From NCBI RefSeq assembly GCF_001552375.1, contig NZ_BCRB01000006.1, positions 16,764-80,763 on the forward strand: a stretch of 64,000 nt of DNA, written 5' to 3'. Shown here piece by piece: positions 1 to 7,864 of this stretch. The stretch is from Cellulomonas iranensis NBRC 101100 = JCM 18110 (GTDB lineage Bacteria; Actinomycetota; Actinomycetes; Actinomycetales; Cellulomonadaceae). The notes beneath the pieces were generated by a model. The model worked only from the letters and a program-made list of their open reading frames with translations, was not told where the DNA came from and ran no database searches. Made by a program: the position numbers and the translations under genes. How positions within the stretch are numbered: the stretch's first letter is position 1; each line of letters opens with the position of its first letter.

Positions 1-525
1 GCCGGACCGGAGCAGGCCCTCGCGAGCGCGGTGCGGGTCATGAAGGAGACCGGCGTCTCGGCCGTGAAGATCGAGGGCGGGCAGCGCTCGGTCCCGCAGA
101 TCCGCGCGCTCACCGCGGCGGGCGTCCCGGTCGTGGCTCACCTCGGCTACACGCCGCAGTCCGAGAACGCGCTGGGCGGCCCGCGCGTGCAGGGCCGCGG
201 CCAGGCGGCCGAGCAGATCAGCGACGACGCGGTCGCCGTCACCGAGGCCGGTGCCGTCGCGGTCGTGCTCGAGATGGTGCCCGCGCCGGTCGCGGCACGC
301 ATCACCGAGGTCGTGCGGATCCCGACGATCGGGATCGGCGCCGGCGCGGAGTGCGACGGGCAGGTGCTGGTGTGGGTCGACATGGCCGGCATGGGCGACT
401 GGTCCCCGCGCTTCGCCAAGCGGTTCGGCGAGGTCGGGCAGGCGCTCACCGCGGCGGCCCGGGCCTTCGCCGACGAGGTGCGCGGGGGCGCGTTCCCCGC
501 CGCGGAGCACTCCTTCGACGCGTGA
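1..525 (+). CDS. panB: 3-methyl-2-oxobutanoate hydroxymethyltransferase, 3' part
   Basis: The reading frame is open from the first base, so the 5' part lies outside the window; 174 C-terminal residues remain of a family that usually has about 260-290. The enzyme transfers a hydroxymethyl group from methylene-THF to 3-methyl-2-oxobutanoate, the first step of pantothenate (coenzyme A) synthesis in the cytoplasm. The visible part holds the late TIM-barrel segments typical of PanB: VKIEGG, the [10 protein letters not shown] strand-loop, VVLEMVPAP and IGIGAG followed by GQVLVW-D. The family assignment is secure; the true start cannot be seen. Confidence 0.95.
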   Translation, partial: AGPEQALASAVRVMKETGVSAVKIEGGQRSVPQIRALTAAGVPVVAHLGYTPQSENALGGPRVQGRGQAAEQISDDAVAVTEAGAVAVVLEMVPAPVAARITEVVRIPTIGIGAGAECDGQVLVWVDMAGMGDWSPRFAKRFGEVGQALTAAARAFADEVRGGAFPAAEHSFDA

Positions 526-550
526 GCCGGCGGGGCGGCCGCGGGCGCCG

Positions 551-733
551 TCAGGCGTTCTCCTCGGCTTCCCGGCGGTCCTCCTCGTCCCACGCCTTCG
601 AGCGCTCGCGCGCGGTCTCGAGCGCGTGCGCGGCCTCCTCGCGCGTGGCGTACGGGCCCATGCGGTGCGACCAGTCGCTGCGCGGACCCTCCTCGACCTC
701 GTGCGTCCGGGTGTTGAAGTAGAACTCGGCCAC
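551..733 (-). CDS. small SPOR-like protein (60 aa)
   Basis: The start is the GTG at 731-733, chosen because GGAGGTG lies six bases upstream; longer readings of this frame run into map on the other strand. The product begins [16 protein letters not shown] and ends in an acidic/basic helix ([20 protein letters not shown]). Such 55-65 residue proteins occur next to map or panB in many actinobacteria and are usually annotated as SPOR-domain proteins from the [13 protein letters not shown] segment. The cellular role is not established. It is convergent with panB and divergent from map. Confidence 0.75.
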   Translation of the reverse strand: MAEFYFNTRTHEVEEGPRSDWSHRMGPYATREEAAHALETARERSKAWDEEDRREAEENA

Positions 734-791
734 CAGGGCACCTCCCGTCCCGGCGGGCCGGGCGGCACCGCCGCTACGTAGACTGCCAGTC

Positions 792-1661
792 ATGCCGCCG
801 GTCCACTCGCGCACCGCCCTCACCCCCGGCCGCGTCGGCCCCCGACGCACGGTCCCGGCGCACGTCGCGCGTCCCGAGTACGTCGACAAGCCGATGCCGA
901 CACCCTGGCGGGGCTCGGACGTGCTGGACGCCGACACCGTCGAGCGTGTGCGCGTCGCGGCTCGGCTCGCGGCGCAGGCGCTGCAGGAGGTCGGCCGGCA
1001 CGTGGCCCCCGGGGTCACGACCGACGAGCTCGACGCGATCGGCCACGAGTTCCTCGTCGACCACGGTGCCTACCCCTCGACGCTCGGCTACCGCGGCTTC
1101 CCGAAGTCGCTGTGCACGTCGCTCAACGAGGTGATCTGCCACGGCATCCCCGACTCGACCGTGATCGAGGACGGCGACATCGTCAACGTCGACGTCACGG
1201 CGTACGTGGGCGGCGTGCACGGCGACACCAACGCGACGTTCCTCGCGGGCGACGTCGACGAGGACTCGCGCCTGCTCGTCGAGCGCACGCGCGAGGCGCT
1301 CGAGCGCGGCATCAAGGCCGTCCGCCCGGGCCGGGAGATCAACGTCATCGGCCGCGTCATCGAGAAGTACGCCGCGCGGTTCGGGTACGGCGTGGTGCGC
1401 GAGTTCACGGGCCACGGCGTGGGCCCCGCGTTCCACACGGGCCTCGTCGTGCCGCACTACGACGCCGCACCCGCGTACGACACCGTGATCCAGCCCGGGA
1501 TGGTGTTCACGATCGAGCCCATGCTCGACCTGGGCACCGCGGACTGGGAGATGTGGGACGACGGCTGGACCGTCGTCACGGCCGACCGCAGCCGGTCGGC
1601 GCAGTTCGAGCACACCCTGCTGGTCACCGACACCGGGGCGGAGGTCCTGACGCTGCCATGA
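792..1661 (+). CDS. map: methionine aminopeptidase type I
   Basis: A 289-residue type I methionine aminopeptidase that removes the initiator methionine from new proteins. The dinuclear-metal ligands are visible in order: Asp in VNVDVTAY, Asp in HGDTNATF, His in GHGVGPAFH, Glu in FTIEPML and Glu in QFEHTLLV. The N-terminal extension of about 35 residues is rich in Pro and Arg and is common in actinobacterial MetAPs. Its stop overlaps the start of the glucokinase gene (ATGA at 1658-1661), so the two are probably translated from one mRNA. Confidence 0.97.
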   Translation: MPPVHSRTALTPGRVGPRRTVPAHVARPEYVDKPMPTPWRGSDVLDADTVERVRVAARLAAQALQEVGRHVAPGVTTDELDAIGHEFLVDHGAYPSTLGYRGFPKSLCTSLNEVICHGIPDSTVIEDGDIVNVDVTAYVGGVHGDTNATFLAGDVDEDSRLLVERTREALERGIKAVRPGREINVIGRVIEKYAARFGYGVVREFTGHGVGPAFHTGLVVPHYDAAPAYDTVIQPGMVFTIEPMLDLGTADWEMWDDGWTVVTADRSRSAQFEHTLLVTDTGAEVLTLP

Positions 1662-2452
1662 GTAAGGACGAGCACACGGGCGAGAAGCACGCGCACGACG
1701 ACGAGGTGACGACGGCCTTCGGCGTCGACATCGGCGGGTCGGGCATCAAGGGCGCGCCGGTCGACCTGGGCACGGGCGAGTTCGCCGCCGACCGGGTGCG
1801 CATCCCGACGCCGCAGCCCGCGACGCCGCAGGCCGTCGCCGAGACCGTCGCCGAGGTCGTCGACGCGTTCTCGCTCGGCACGCACGTGCCCATCGGCGTG
1901 ACGTTCCCGGCCGTCATCCGGCACGGCGTCGCGCAGTCCGCCGCGAACGTCGACGACTCCTGGATCGGCACCGACGTCGAGAAGACGATCGGCGCCGCCA
2001 CGGGGCGGCGCGTCGTGGCCGTGAACGACGCCGACGCCGCCGGGTACGCCGAGGTCGTCCACGGCGCCGCCAAGGACGTCCCGGGCGTCGTGCTGGTCGT
2101 CACGCTCGGCACGGGCATCGGCTCGGCGCTCGTCGTCGACGGCGTGCTCGTGCCCAACACCGAGCTCGGGCACCTCGAGATCGACGGCCACGACGCCGAG
2201 TCGCGCGCGTCCGACGCGGCGCGCGACCGCGAGGACCTCACGTTCGAGCAGTGGGCGACGCGGCTGCAGCGCTACTTCACCGTGGTCGAGAACCTGTTCT
2301 GGCCCGACCTCATCGTCGTGGGCGGCGGCGTCAGCAAGAAGCACGACCAGTTCCTGCCGCTGCTCGACCTGCGCACGCCGATCGTGCCCGCGGGGCTGCG
2401 CAACGCGGCCGGCATCGTCGGGGCCGCGCACCTGGCCGCGAGGCGTCGCTGA
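1658..2452 (+). CDS. ppgK: polyphosphate glucokinase
   Basis: A 264-residue ROK-family kinase starting at the ATG that overlaps the map stop codon. Actinobacterial PpgK phosphorylates glucose with polyphosphate or ATP, feeding glycolysis. The phosphate-binding loop [11 protein letters not shown] is near residue 22, the catalytic [10 protein letters not shown] near residue 125, and GTGIGSAL and GHLEIDG follow as in known PpgK enzymes. The window also carries a maltose uptake and alpha-glucosidase module that would release glucose, a plausible supply of substrate (inference). Confidence 0.95.
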   Translation: MSKDEHTGEKHAHDDEVTTAFGVDIGGSGIKGAPVDLGTGEFAADRVRIPTPQPATPQAVAETVAEVVDAFSLGTHVPIGVTFPAVIRHGVAQSAANVDDSWIGTDVEKTIGAATGRRVVAVNDADAAGYAEVVHGAAKDVPGVVLVVTLGTGIGSALVVDGVLVPNTELGHLEIDGHDAESRASDAARDREDLTFEQWATRLQRYFTVVENLFWPDLIVVGGGVSKKHDQFLPLLDLRTPIVPAGLRNAAGIVGAAHLAARRR

Positions 2453-2453
2453 C

Positions 2454-2759
2454 GTGCCCGGCTGGGTCGTGGTCGTCGCGGCCGTGGTCGTCGCGCTCGT
2501 GGCGCTCGACCGGGCCGTGGCGCACGGGTGGTTCGACCGCTGGCGGGTGAGCGTCCGCTCGGGGCGGGACGCCGACGGCGGCGGCGTCACTGGCGGCGGC
2601 GGAATGATGGGCGACTTCGTCGAGATCTTCCAGCCGAGCGTCACGCACCTCGTGGCCGAGCAGGAGCGGCAACGGCTCGACGTCGTGCGCGAGGGCGACG
2701 CGGCACCTCCACGAGATCGACCCGCCCCGGACGGAGACACGCAACCTACGGTCCCGTAG
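2454..2759 (+). CDS. small membrane protein, DUF6191-like
   Basis: A 101-residue protein starting at GTG one base after the ppgK stop, so probably the last gene of that operon. It has one N-terminal hydrophobic segment (residues 3-19) followed by a charged tail ([16 protein letters not shown] and REGDAAPP) resembling DUF6191 proteins of actinobacteria. Function is unknown. Its stop codon lies inside the inverted repeat that precedes the desaturase gene. Confidence 0.6.
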   Translation: MPGWVVVVAAVVVALVALDRAVAHGWFDRWRVSVRSGRDADGGGVTGGGGMMGDFVEIFQPSVTHLVAEQERQRLDVVREGDAAPPRDRPAPDGDTQPTVP

Positions 2760-2760
2760 G
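2745..2760. promoter_or_regulatory. palindrome upstream of desaturase, candidate operator
   Basis: Perfect inverted repeat CCTACGG-TC-CCGTAGG, ending 73 bp before the desaturase start. Two-fold symmetric sites of this size are typical of TetR-type repressors, which often control actinobacterial desaturases; the binding protein is not in the window. A small RNA hairpin is the alternative reading. Confidence 0.45.
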
Positions 2761-2833
2761 GTGGGCGGCATCCGGAAGACGAGCACCTGCTCACTCCACG
2801 GCTGGGAAGTCGACGTCGAGCCCTGGAGGTCAT

Positions 2834-3925
2834 GTGGCTCCTGCACCCGTACCCACCGCTCCCACCCGCCCGCGACAGGCGGCCGCCACCGGCAGCTACC
2901 ACGAGCTCCTGGCGGAGGTGCGTGAGGCCGGTCTGCTCGAGCGGACGCTCGGGTTCTACGCCTGGCTCGTCGCCGGCCTCACCGTCGCGCTCGCCGGCCT
3001 CGTGACCGCGTTCGTGCTGATCGGCCACTCGTGGTGGCAGCTCGCGGTCGCCGCCGGCCTGGGGATCGTGCTGACGCAGTTCGCGTTCGTCGCGCACGAG
3101 GCGTCGCACCGCCAGGTCATGCTGACGGGCCCCGCCAACGACCGGCTGGGGCGGATCCTCGCCAACGGCGTCGTCGGCATCAGCCACTCGTGGTGGATGA
3201 CGAAGCACACGCGGCACCACGCCAACCCCAACCGGATCGGCAAGGACCCGGACATCGAGCGGGACACGATCTCGTTCCTCGAGCAGGACGCCGCGCAGCA
3301 GAGCGGGTTCATGGGCGCCCTGACGCGCCGCCAGGGCTGGCTGTTCTTCCCGCTGCTGACGCTCGAGGGCGTCAACCTGCACGTGCTCGCGGTCCGCAGC
3401 CTCCTCGCGTCGCCGTCGACGCGTGCGCGCAACCTCGAGCTGCTGACGATCGCCCTGCGGCTGAGCGTCTACGTCGCGCTGGTCGTGTGGGCGCTGCCGC
3501 TGGGCATGGCCGCCGCGTTCCTCGCCGTGCAGCTCGCGGTCTTCGGCGTGTACATGGGCGCGTCGTTCGCGCCGAACCACAAGGGCATGGCGGTCATCCC
3601 CGCCGAGAGCCGGCTCGACTTCCTCTCCAAGCAGGTCCTCACGTCGCGCAACATCCGCGGCGGCGCCTGGGTGACGACGCTCATGGGCGGCCTGGACGCG
3701 CAGATCGAGCACCACCTCTTCCCGAGCATGGCGCGCCCCCACCTCGCGCGGGCCCGTCGCATCGTGCGGGAGCACTGCGCACGCGTCGGCATGCCGTACA
3801 CCGAGACGTCGCTCGCGCGCTCCTACCTCCTGGTCGTGCAGTACCTCAACCGCGTGGGCCTCGCCGCGCGCGACCCGTTCGACTGCCCCATGGTGCAGCG
3901 GTTCCGCCCGCGCAGCTCACGCTGA
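2834..3925 (+). CDS. membrane fatty-acid (acyl) desaturase
   Basis: A 363-residue integral-membrane di-iron desaturase that would insert a double bond into fatty acyl chains. Three histidine boxes are present: HEASH, HTRHH and QIEHH, the last being characteristic of the linoleoyl-CoA/front-end desaturase subfamily seen in mycobacterial DesA3 relatives. Hydrophobic segments lie around residues 40-85 and 200-245. The GTG start at 2834 is chosen because GGAGGT lies just upstream and longer versions read through low-complexity sequence. No reductase gene is adjacent, so electrons must come from a partner encoded elsewhere. Confidence 0.9.
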   Translation: MAPAPVPTAPTRPRQAAATGSYHELLAEVREAGLLERTLGFYAWLVAGLTVALAGLVTAFVLIGHSWWQLAVAAGLGIVLTQFAFVAHEASHRQVMLTGPANDRLGRILANGVVGISHSWWMTKHTRHHANPNRIGKDPDIERDTISFLEQDAAQQSGFMGALTRRQGWLFFPLLTLEGVNLHVLAVRSLLASPSTRARNLELLTIALRLSVYVALVVWALPLGMAAAFLAVQLAVFGVYMGASFAPNHKGMAVIPAESRLDFLSKQVLTSRNIRGGAWVTTLMGGLDAQIEHHLFPSMARPHLARARRIVREHCARVGMPYTETSLARSYLLVVQYLNRVGLAARDPFDCPMVQRFRPRSSR

Positions 3926-3988
3926 CGACACCAGGCTGACGCCCGACGACGCGCGTCACAGGATCTGCACAGGTCCCGCCGCCGACCC

Positions 3989-4014
3989 GACGCCCGCACC
4001 CGCGGGCGGGCGTC
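3989..4014 (+). terminator. hairpin after the desaturase gene
   Basis: Stem of 9 bp (GACGCCCGC pairing with GCGGGCGTC) and an 8-base loop, 64 bp after the desaturase stop and 19 bp before the next start. It likely ends the desaturase transcript; there is no clear U tract, as is common in high-GC actinobacteria. Confidence 0.5.
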
Positions 4015-4032
4015 GCGCGCTGAGATGGTCAC

Positions 4033-4956
4033 GTGCTGCGCGACCTGCGACTCCACCTCCCGCGGCCCGGCGTGCGCGAGCTCACGGTCGTCGAGGAGCG
4101 CATCGACGCGTGGGCGCGCGGCCGCCTCCAGCGCCTGCGGGGCCGACGCGCGCGGACGTGGCTCGTCGAGCTGACGGTCTTCACGCTCAAGCAGGGCTGG
4201 GCGTGCCTGTTCGGCGCCCTGCTGCTGGCGCTTCTTCTCGCGGCGCGGTTCTGGTACCCCGACGGCGCGTGGCTCGCGCGGAACGACGCCCTGACGCTGG
4301 CGGCCCTCGGCCTGCAGGTCGGCATGCTCGCGACCCGGCTCGAGACGGTGCGCGAGATGCGCGTCGTGCTGCTGTTCCACGTCGTCGGCACCGTCATGGA
4401 GGTCTTCAAGACCGACGTCGGGTCGTGGTCCTACGCGACCGAGGGCGTGCTGCGCGTCGGCGCGGTGCCGCTGTTCTCGGGGTTCATGTACGGCGCGGTC
4501 GGCTCGTACCTCGTGCGCGTGTTCCGCATCTTCGAGCTGCGGTTCGACCGCTACCCGCGGCGCTGGGTGACGGCCGTCGTGGCGGCGGCGATCTACGCGA
4601 ACTTCTTCACGCACCACTGGGTGGCCGACGCCCGCTGGGTGCTGGTCGGCGCGGTCGTGGTCGTCTTCGGCCCGTGCGTCATGCACTTCCGCGTGCACGC
4701 CGCGCGTCTGCGCATGCCGCTGCTGCTGGCGTTCACGCTCGTGGCGTCGTTCATCTGGCTCGCCGAGAACGTCGCGACGTTCGCCGGCGCGTGGCTCTAC
4801 CCGTCGCAGGAGGCCGGGTGGCACCCGGTCGGCGGGGCGAAGCTCGGGTCCTGGTTCCTGCTGATGATCATCTCGGTCGTGCTCGTCACGTGGGTGCACC
4901 CGCCGCAGCGGCCCGACGCCCCGGCGACGCCCGGCGACGCGACGGGGGGCCACTGA
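4033..4956 (+). CDS. DUF817 family membrane protein
   Basis: A 307-residue integral membrane protein with a start at GTG 4033. After a cytoplasmic-looking N terminus (about 55 residues, Arg-rich) there are eight or so hydrophobic segments. Family-like motifs include LKQGWACLFG, MEVFKTDVGSW, PLFSGFMYGAVGSY and WLAENVATF, which match DUF817 proteins. Function is unknown. It follows a terminator-like hairpin and has no obvious operon partner. Confidence 0.8.
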   Translation: MLRDLRLHLPRPGVRELTVVEERIDAWARGRLQRLRGRRARTWLVELTVFTLKQGWACLFGALLLALLLAARFWYPDGAWLARNDALTLAALGLQVGMLATRLETVREMRVVLLFHVVGTVMEVFKTDVGSWSYATEGVLRVGAVPLFSGFMYGAVGSYLVRVFRIFELRFDRYPRRWVTAVVAAAIYANFFTHHWVADARWVLVGAVVVVFGPCVMHFRVHAARLRMPLLLAFTLVASFIWLAENVATFAGAWLYPSQEAGWHPVGGAKLGSWFLLMIISVVLVTWVHPPQRPDAPATPGDATGGH

Positions 4957-4968
4957 CGGGTGCCGGGC

Positions 4969-5565
4969 TCAGTGCCGCGCGGCGCGCTCGCGCGCCCACG
5001 CGCGGTGCAGGCTCAGCACCAGCCGGAAGAGCCGCTCGCGCGTGCGCTCGTCGAGCTCGAGGAGATCGCAGCCGTACCGCCACTCGTGCTGCCCCTCCTC
5101 GACGCGCAGCACGCGGGCGACGAGGTCGACCGACTCGTCGCCGACGGGCATGGGGAAGCGCACGACGTCACCCCGGTGGAGCAGGCGCCGCGTCACGAAC
5201 CGCACGCCCGACGCGCTGACGTCGACGACCGTGACCGGCAGGGCCTGCGTGCCGCCGGCGGTCTCCAGCTTGCCCAGCGCGCTCACACGGTAGAACGCGC
5301 GCGCCGCGGACCTGCGCTGGTTCGGCTCGCCGCGCTCGAGCACGACGACACGCACCTCACCGTCCGTCATGCCGCCCAGCAGCCCGACGTACGGGCAGCG
5401 GCCGCGCACCGGGTCGAGCACCGTGACCGTCGCCGCGTCGCCGATCTCGCGCCCCTCGGGGAGCTCGTCCACCTCGAGCACGAGCAGGTCGCCCTCGAAG
5501 GTCCGGACGTGGCCCTCGACCTCGCCGGTCTTCGTCCCGAGACGGCACAGGGCCAGCTCGTGCAC
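4969..5565 (-). CDS. PilZ domain protein, probable cyclic-di-GMP receptor
   Basis: A 198-residue protein with a YcgR-N-like beta domain (about residues 15-90) followed by a PilZ domain. The cyclic-di-GMP signature is present: an Arg-rich turn QRRSAARAFYRV and VDVSASGVRF (the D-x-S-x-x-G motif). The GTG start at 5563-5565 is preceded by AGGAGG. PilZ proteins of this layout bind c-di-GMP in the cytoplasm and pass the signal to a partner; no flagellar or polysaccharide gene is adjacent. Two strong inverted repeats precede it. A c-di-GMP riboswitch occurs elsewhere in this window, so the organism evidently uses this messenger. Confidence 0.9.
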   Translation of the reverse strand: MHELALCRLGTKTGEVEGHVRTFEGDLLVLEVDELPEGREIGDAATVTVLDPVRGRCPYVGLLGGMTDGEVRVVVLERGEPNQRRSAARAFYRVSALGKLETAGGTQALPVTVVDVSASGVRFVTRRLLHRGDVVRFPMPVGDESVDLVARVLRVEEGQHEWRYGCDLLELDERTRERLFRLVLSLHRAWARERAARH

Positions 5566-5589
5566 GTGACACCTCCTCGGGTTCGCGCA

Positions 5590-5609
5590 GGACGCGCCGC
5601 GGCGCGTCC
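5590..5609. promoter_or_regulatory. 20-bp perfect palindrome upstream of the PilZ gene
   Basis: GGACGCGCCGCGGCGCGTCC reads the same on both strands and ends 25 bases upstream of the PilZ start. It could be a protein-binding operator or a 5'-UTR hairpin; the sequence does not decide. Confidence 0.4.
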
Positions 5610-5622
5610 ACGATCAGGACAT

Positions 5623-5643
5623 CCGCCCAGTTGTACTGGGCGG
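5623..5643. promoter_or_regulatory. inverted repeat (9-3-9) between PilZ and upstream gene
   Basis: CCGCCCAGT and ACTGGGCGG pair perfectly around TGT. It lies 13 bp from the 20-bp palindrome and 58 bp upstream of the PilZ start, in a region that must hold the PilZ promoter. Operator or hairpin are both possible. Confidence 0.4.
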
Positions 5644-5664
5644 CCCCTTCGCCGCCAACCGCCG

Positions 5665-5694
5665 GCCGGGTGGTCACGGACAAGATCACCCGGC
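5665..5694 (-). terminator. hairpin at the 3' end of the 93-aa gene
   Basis: An 11-bp stem with one mismatch (GCCGGGTGGTC with GATCACCCGGC, 8-base loop) begins within the last codons of the minus-strand gene at 5686-5967 and probably terminates it. Confidence 0.45.
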
Positions 5695-5967
5695 GCGGGG
5701 GTCGCTCCCCCGGGTGGGGCGTACGTCCTCGTCCGCGTCCGCCGACGAGGAGGGCCCGTCGCCGCCGTCACGCCGACGCCGGTGCGTCTGGCGGAACTGC
5801 TCGGCGATCTGCTGGGCCTGCGCGCTCACCAACCAGCGGTAGGAGTCGTGCAGGCGAGCGGTACGTGCAGGGTCGAGCCCACGGTCGCAGGCCGACAGCC
5901 AGGCACGCTTCGCGGCGAGGATGTCCGCGTCGGTCACGTCCACACGAGGGTCGGTCTCGTCTGCCAT
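5686..5967 (-). CDS. hypothetical protein (93 aa)
   Basis: The ATG at 5965-5967 gives MADETDPRVDVTDADI. The protein looks all-helical: a central helix (ILAAKRAWLSACDRG), a second helix (SYRWLVSAQAQQIAEQFRQ) and a basic then acidic disordered tail. I do not recognise a family. It stands alone between the PilZ gene and rnpB, all on the minus strand. Confidence 0.55.
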   Translation of the reverse strand: MADETDPRVDVTDADILAAKRAWLSACDRGLDPARTARLHDSYRWLVSAQAQQIAEQFRQTHRRRRDGGDGPSSSADADEDVRPTRGSDPRAG

Positions 5968-6094
5968 ATGTCCAGAATGAGCGCCTATGCCCGCAATGTG
6001 CGCGTCGTCCGGCAGCATTCACCCGCTGCACCAGGCTCCCGGGTGACGCTTTTCACCCGGTGCTGGGCCATGCAGGTCAAGCGCCCGAAGGGCG

Positions 6095-6477
6095 GATGAG
6101 TCAGCCGGTACGCCGGGTTCTGTCCCCCCGTCCGGTTGCCCGGGCAGGGGTGGCGACCATCCATCTACGACGTACGTTGCCGCACGCCTCCAGCGGCCTA
6201 CCCGGGAGCTCGGGCGGGCAACCCTCGAACGCTCCCTGTCTGGCCTTGCTCCGGGTGGGGTTTGCCGAGCCGCACCGGTCACCCGGTGCGCTGGTGGTCT
6301 CTTGCACCACCGTTTCACCCTTACCCCGCCGGCCGAGGCCGACGTGGCGGTCTGTTCTCTGTGGCACTGTCCCGCGGGTCACCCCGGGTGGGCGTTACCC
6401 ACCACCCTGCCCTGCGGAGCCCGGACGTTCCTCGGCGGGACCCGAGGGTCCCGACGCGGCCGCCTGGCTGACTCATC
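6095..6477 (-). ncRNA. rnpB: RNase P RNA, bacterial class A
   Basis: The complement of this stretch has the universal RNase P RNA elements in order: GATGAGTCAGCC at the 5' end, GAGGAACGTCCGGGCTC, GTAACGCCC, ACAGAGAACAGACC, GGTAAGGGTGAAACGGTG, AGAGACCACCAGC, AGATGGATGGTCGCC and ACAGAACCCGGC, closing with GGCTGACTCATC that pairs with the 5' end to form P1. The length of about 383 nt fits actinobacterial type A. Catalyses 5' maturation of tRNAs. ORFs predicted here in several frames are artefacts of the structured RNA. Ends are set to the P1 pairing and may be off by a few bases. Confidence 0.96.
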
Positions 6478-6499
6478 CGCGGCGGTCAGCCTACCCGTG

Positions 6500-6883
6500 T
6501 CAGACGTCGACGCGGTACGGCAGCGCGAGCTCGTCGCCGCTGCGCCCGCGGATGCCCCAGTGCGTGGGCGGGCTCTCGAGGACCACGACCTCGAGGTCGT
6601 CGGCGTCGAGCCCGAGCGCGGGGGCGACGTCGTCGAAGAACGCCGCGATCAGCGCGCGCACGGCCGCCGGGCTGCGCGCGCCGAAGCAGACCACCTCGAC
6701 CACGAGGCAGGCGTCCGAGCGCGGCGCGACGAGGTCGTCGTCGTCCAGCAGGGAGAAGCGGTGGAACCGCTTGTCGGCGGGCAGCCCCCACGCGCCGGTG
6801 AGCGCGGTGTGCACGGCGTCGGACACCTCGGCACGCCGCGCGGCCCACACCGAGCGCCGCCCGTGGATCTTGACCTGCGCCAC
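6500..6883 (-). CDS. tautomerase-family protein lacking Pro-1
   Basis: A 127-residue protein starting at GTG 6881-6883 (MAQVKIHGRR). It resembles the tautomerase/MIF superfamily proteins of about 125 residues in actinobacteria (VVEVVCFGARS, ESPPTHWGIRG, ELALPYRVDV). In this superfamily the catalytic base is an N-terminal proline exposed after Met removal; here residue 2 is Ala (codon GCG), so ordinary tautomerase chemistry is doubtful unless the start is misread. It lies directly upstream of rnpB on the same strand and is divergent from yaaA. Confidence 0.7.
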   Translation of the reverse strand: MAQVKIHGRRSVWAARRAEVSDAVHTALTGAWGLPADKRFHRFSLLDDDDLVAPRSDACLVVEVVCFGARSPAAVRALIAAFFDDVAPALGLDADDLEVVVLESPPTHWGIRGRSGDELALPYRVDV

Positions 6884-6935
6884 GTCACACCCCTGCGTCG
6901 TCGGACGCCCGGCGCGCACACCGTACCCTCGTGCG

Positions 6936-7718
6936 GTGCTCGTCCTGCTCCCGCCGTCCGAGGGCAAGACGCCCGCCCCCGCCGACGCCGCCCCGGTCGA
7001 CCTGTCGACGCTCGCGCACCCCGCGCTGACGCCGGTCCGCGAGCGCGTGCTCGACGCGCTCGCCGCGGTCAGCGCCCGGCCCGACGCGTGCACCGTGCTG
7101 GGCGTCTCCCCCGGCCTCGCCGCCGAGGTGGCGCGCAACACGACGATCCGCACCGCCCCGGCCGCACGCGCGTCCCGGGTCTACACGGGCGTGCTGTACG
7201 GCGCGGCGGCCCTGGACACCCTGAGCCCGGCGGCACGGGCACGCGCCGTCGCGAGCGTGCGCGTCGTCTCGGCGCTGTGGGGCGTGCTCACGGTGGACGA
7301 CGCCGTGCCCGCCTACCGGCTGTCGATGGGGACTGACCTCCCAGGCGTCGGCCCGCTCGCCGCCGCGTGGCGCGGGCCGCTGGGCGACGCGCTGGACGTC
7401 GAGGCCGACGGCGACCTCGTCGTGGACTGCCGCTCGGCGGCCTACCGGGCCGCGTGGACGCCGCCGGCGGGCGCCCGCTGGGTCGACGTGCGCGTGCTGC
7501 GGGAGGTCGACGGCCGCCGGTCGGTCGTGTCGCACCACGCCAAGCACACGCGTGGCGTGCTGACGCGTCACCTCGTGACCCGGCGCGGCCGCGCACCGCG
7601 CGACGCCGAGGAGCTCGCGCACGCCGCCAGCGCGCTCGTGGGCGACGCGCTGCACGCGGTCGAGCTCGGGCCCGCGCCGCGACGCGGTGCGCGCACGCTC
7701 AGCCTCGTCGTGCTCTGA
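6936..7718 (+). CDS. yaaA: peroxide stress protein YaaA
   Basis: A 260-residue UPF0246/YaaA protein. The N-terminal signature LVLLPPSEGKT is present, the GTG start at 6936 gives the family N terminus exactly, and the middle (VYTGVLYGAA) and C-terminal regions (SVVSHHAKHTRGVL) match the family. In E. coli YaaA limits intracellular iron and protects DNA and proteins from peroxide damage. The open frame extends far upstream, but that stretch overlaps rnpB and the tautomerase gene and is not coding. Confidence 0.92.
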   Translation: MLVLLPPSEGKTPAPADAAPVDLSTLAHPALTPVRERVLDALAAVSARPDACTVLGVSPGLAAEVARNTTIRTAPAARASRVYTGVLYGAAALDTLSPAARARAVASVRVVSALWGVLTVDDAVPAYRLSMGTDLPGVGPLAAAWRGPLGDALDVEADGDLVVDCRSAAYRAAWTPPAGARWVDVRVLREVDGRRSVVSHHAKHTRGVLTRHLVTRRGRAPRDAEELAHAASALVGDALHAVELGPAPRRGARTLSLVVL

Positions 7719-7816
7719 CACCCGCGCGGGCCGCGTCGACGCGACCCGCGCGTCGGTGCGCGACGTCCTGGGGCTGCGCGGCTCCGCGCGCGCCTGCCAC
7801 GTGGCCGCCGGCCCCT

Positions 7817-7855
7817 GTGCGGCTCTCCGGCCGCCAGACGGCCGGAACGCCGCAC
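7817..7855. terminator. bidirectional terminator between yaaA and the phosphatase gene
   Basis: Two-part stem: GTGCGGC with GCCGCAC, and inside it CCGGCCG with CGGCCGG, separated by small internal loops. It sits between two convergent stop codons, so it can end both transcripts. Confidence 0.6.
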
Positions 7856-7864
7856 ACGAGCGCC

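Noticed and set aside
5631..6935. The upstream 435 codons of the frame that contains yaaA
   Set aside because: They overlap the RNase P RNA, the tautomerase gene and the PilZ upstream region, and have no family resemblance; the YaaA N terminus starts exactly at GTG 6936.
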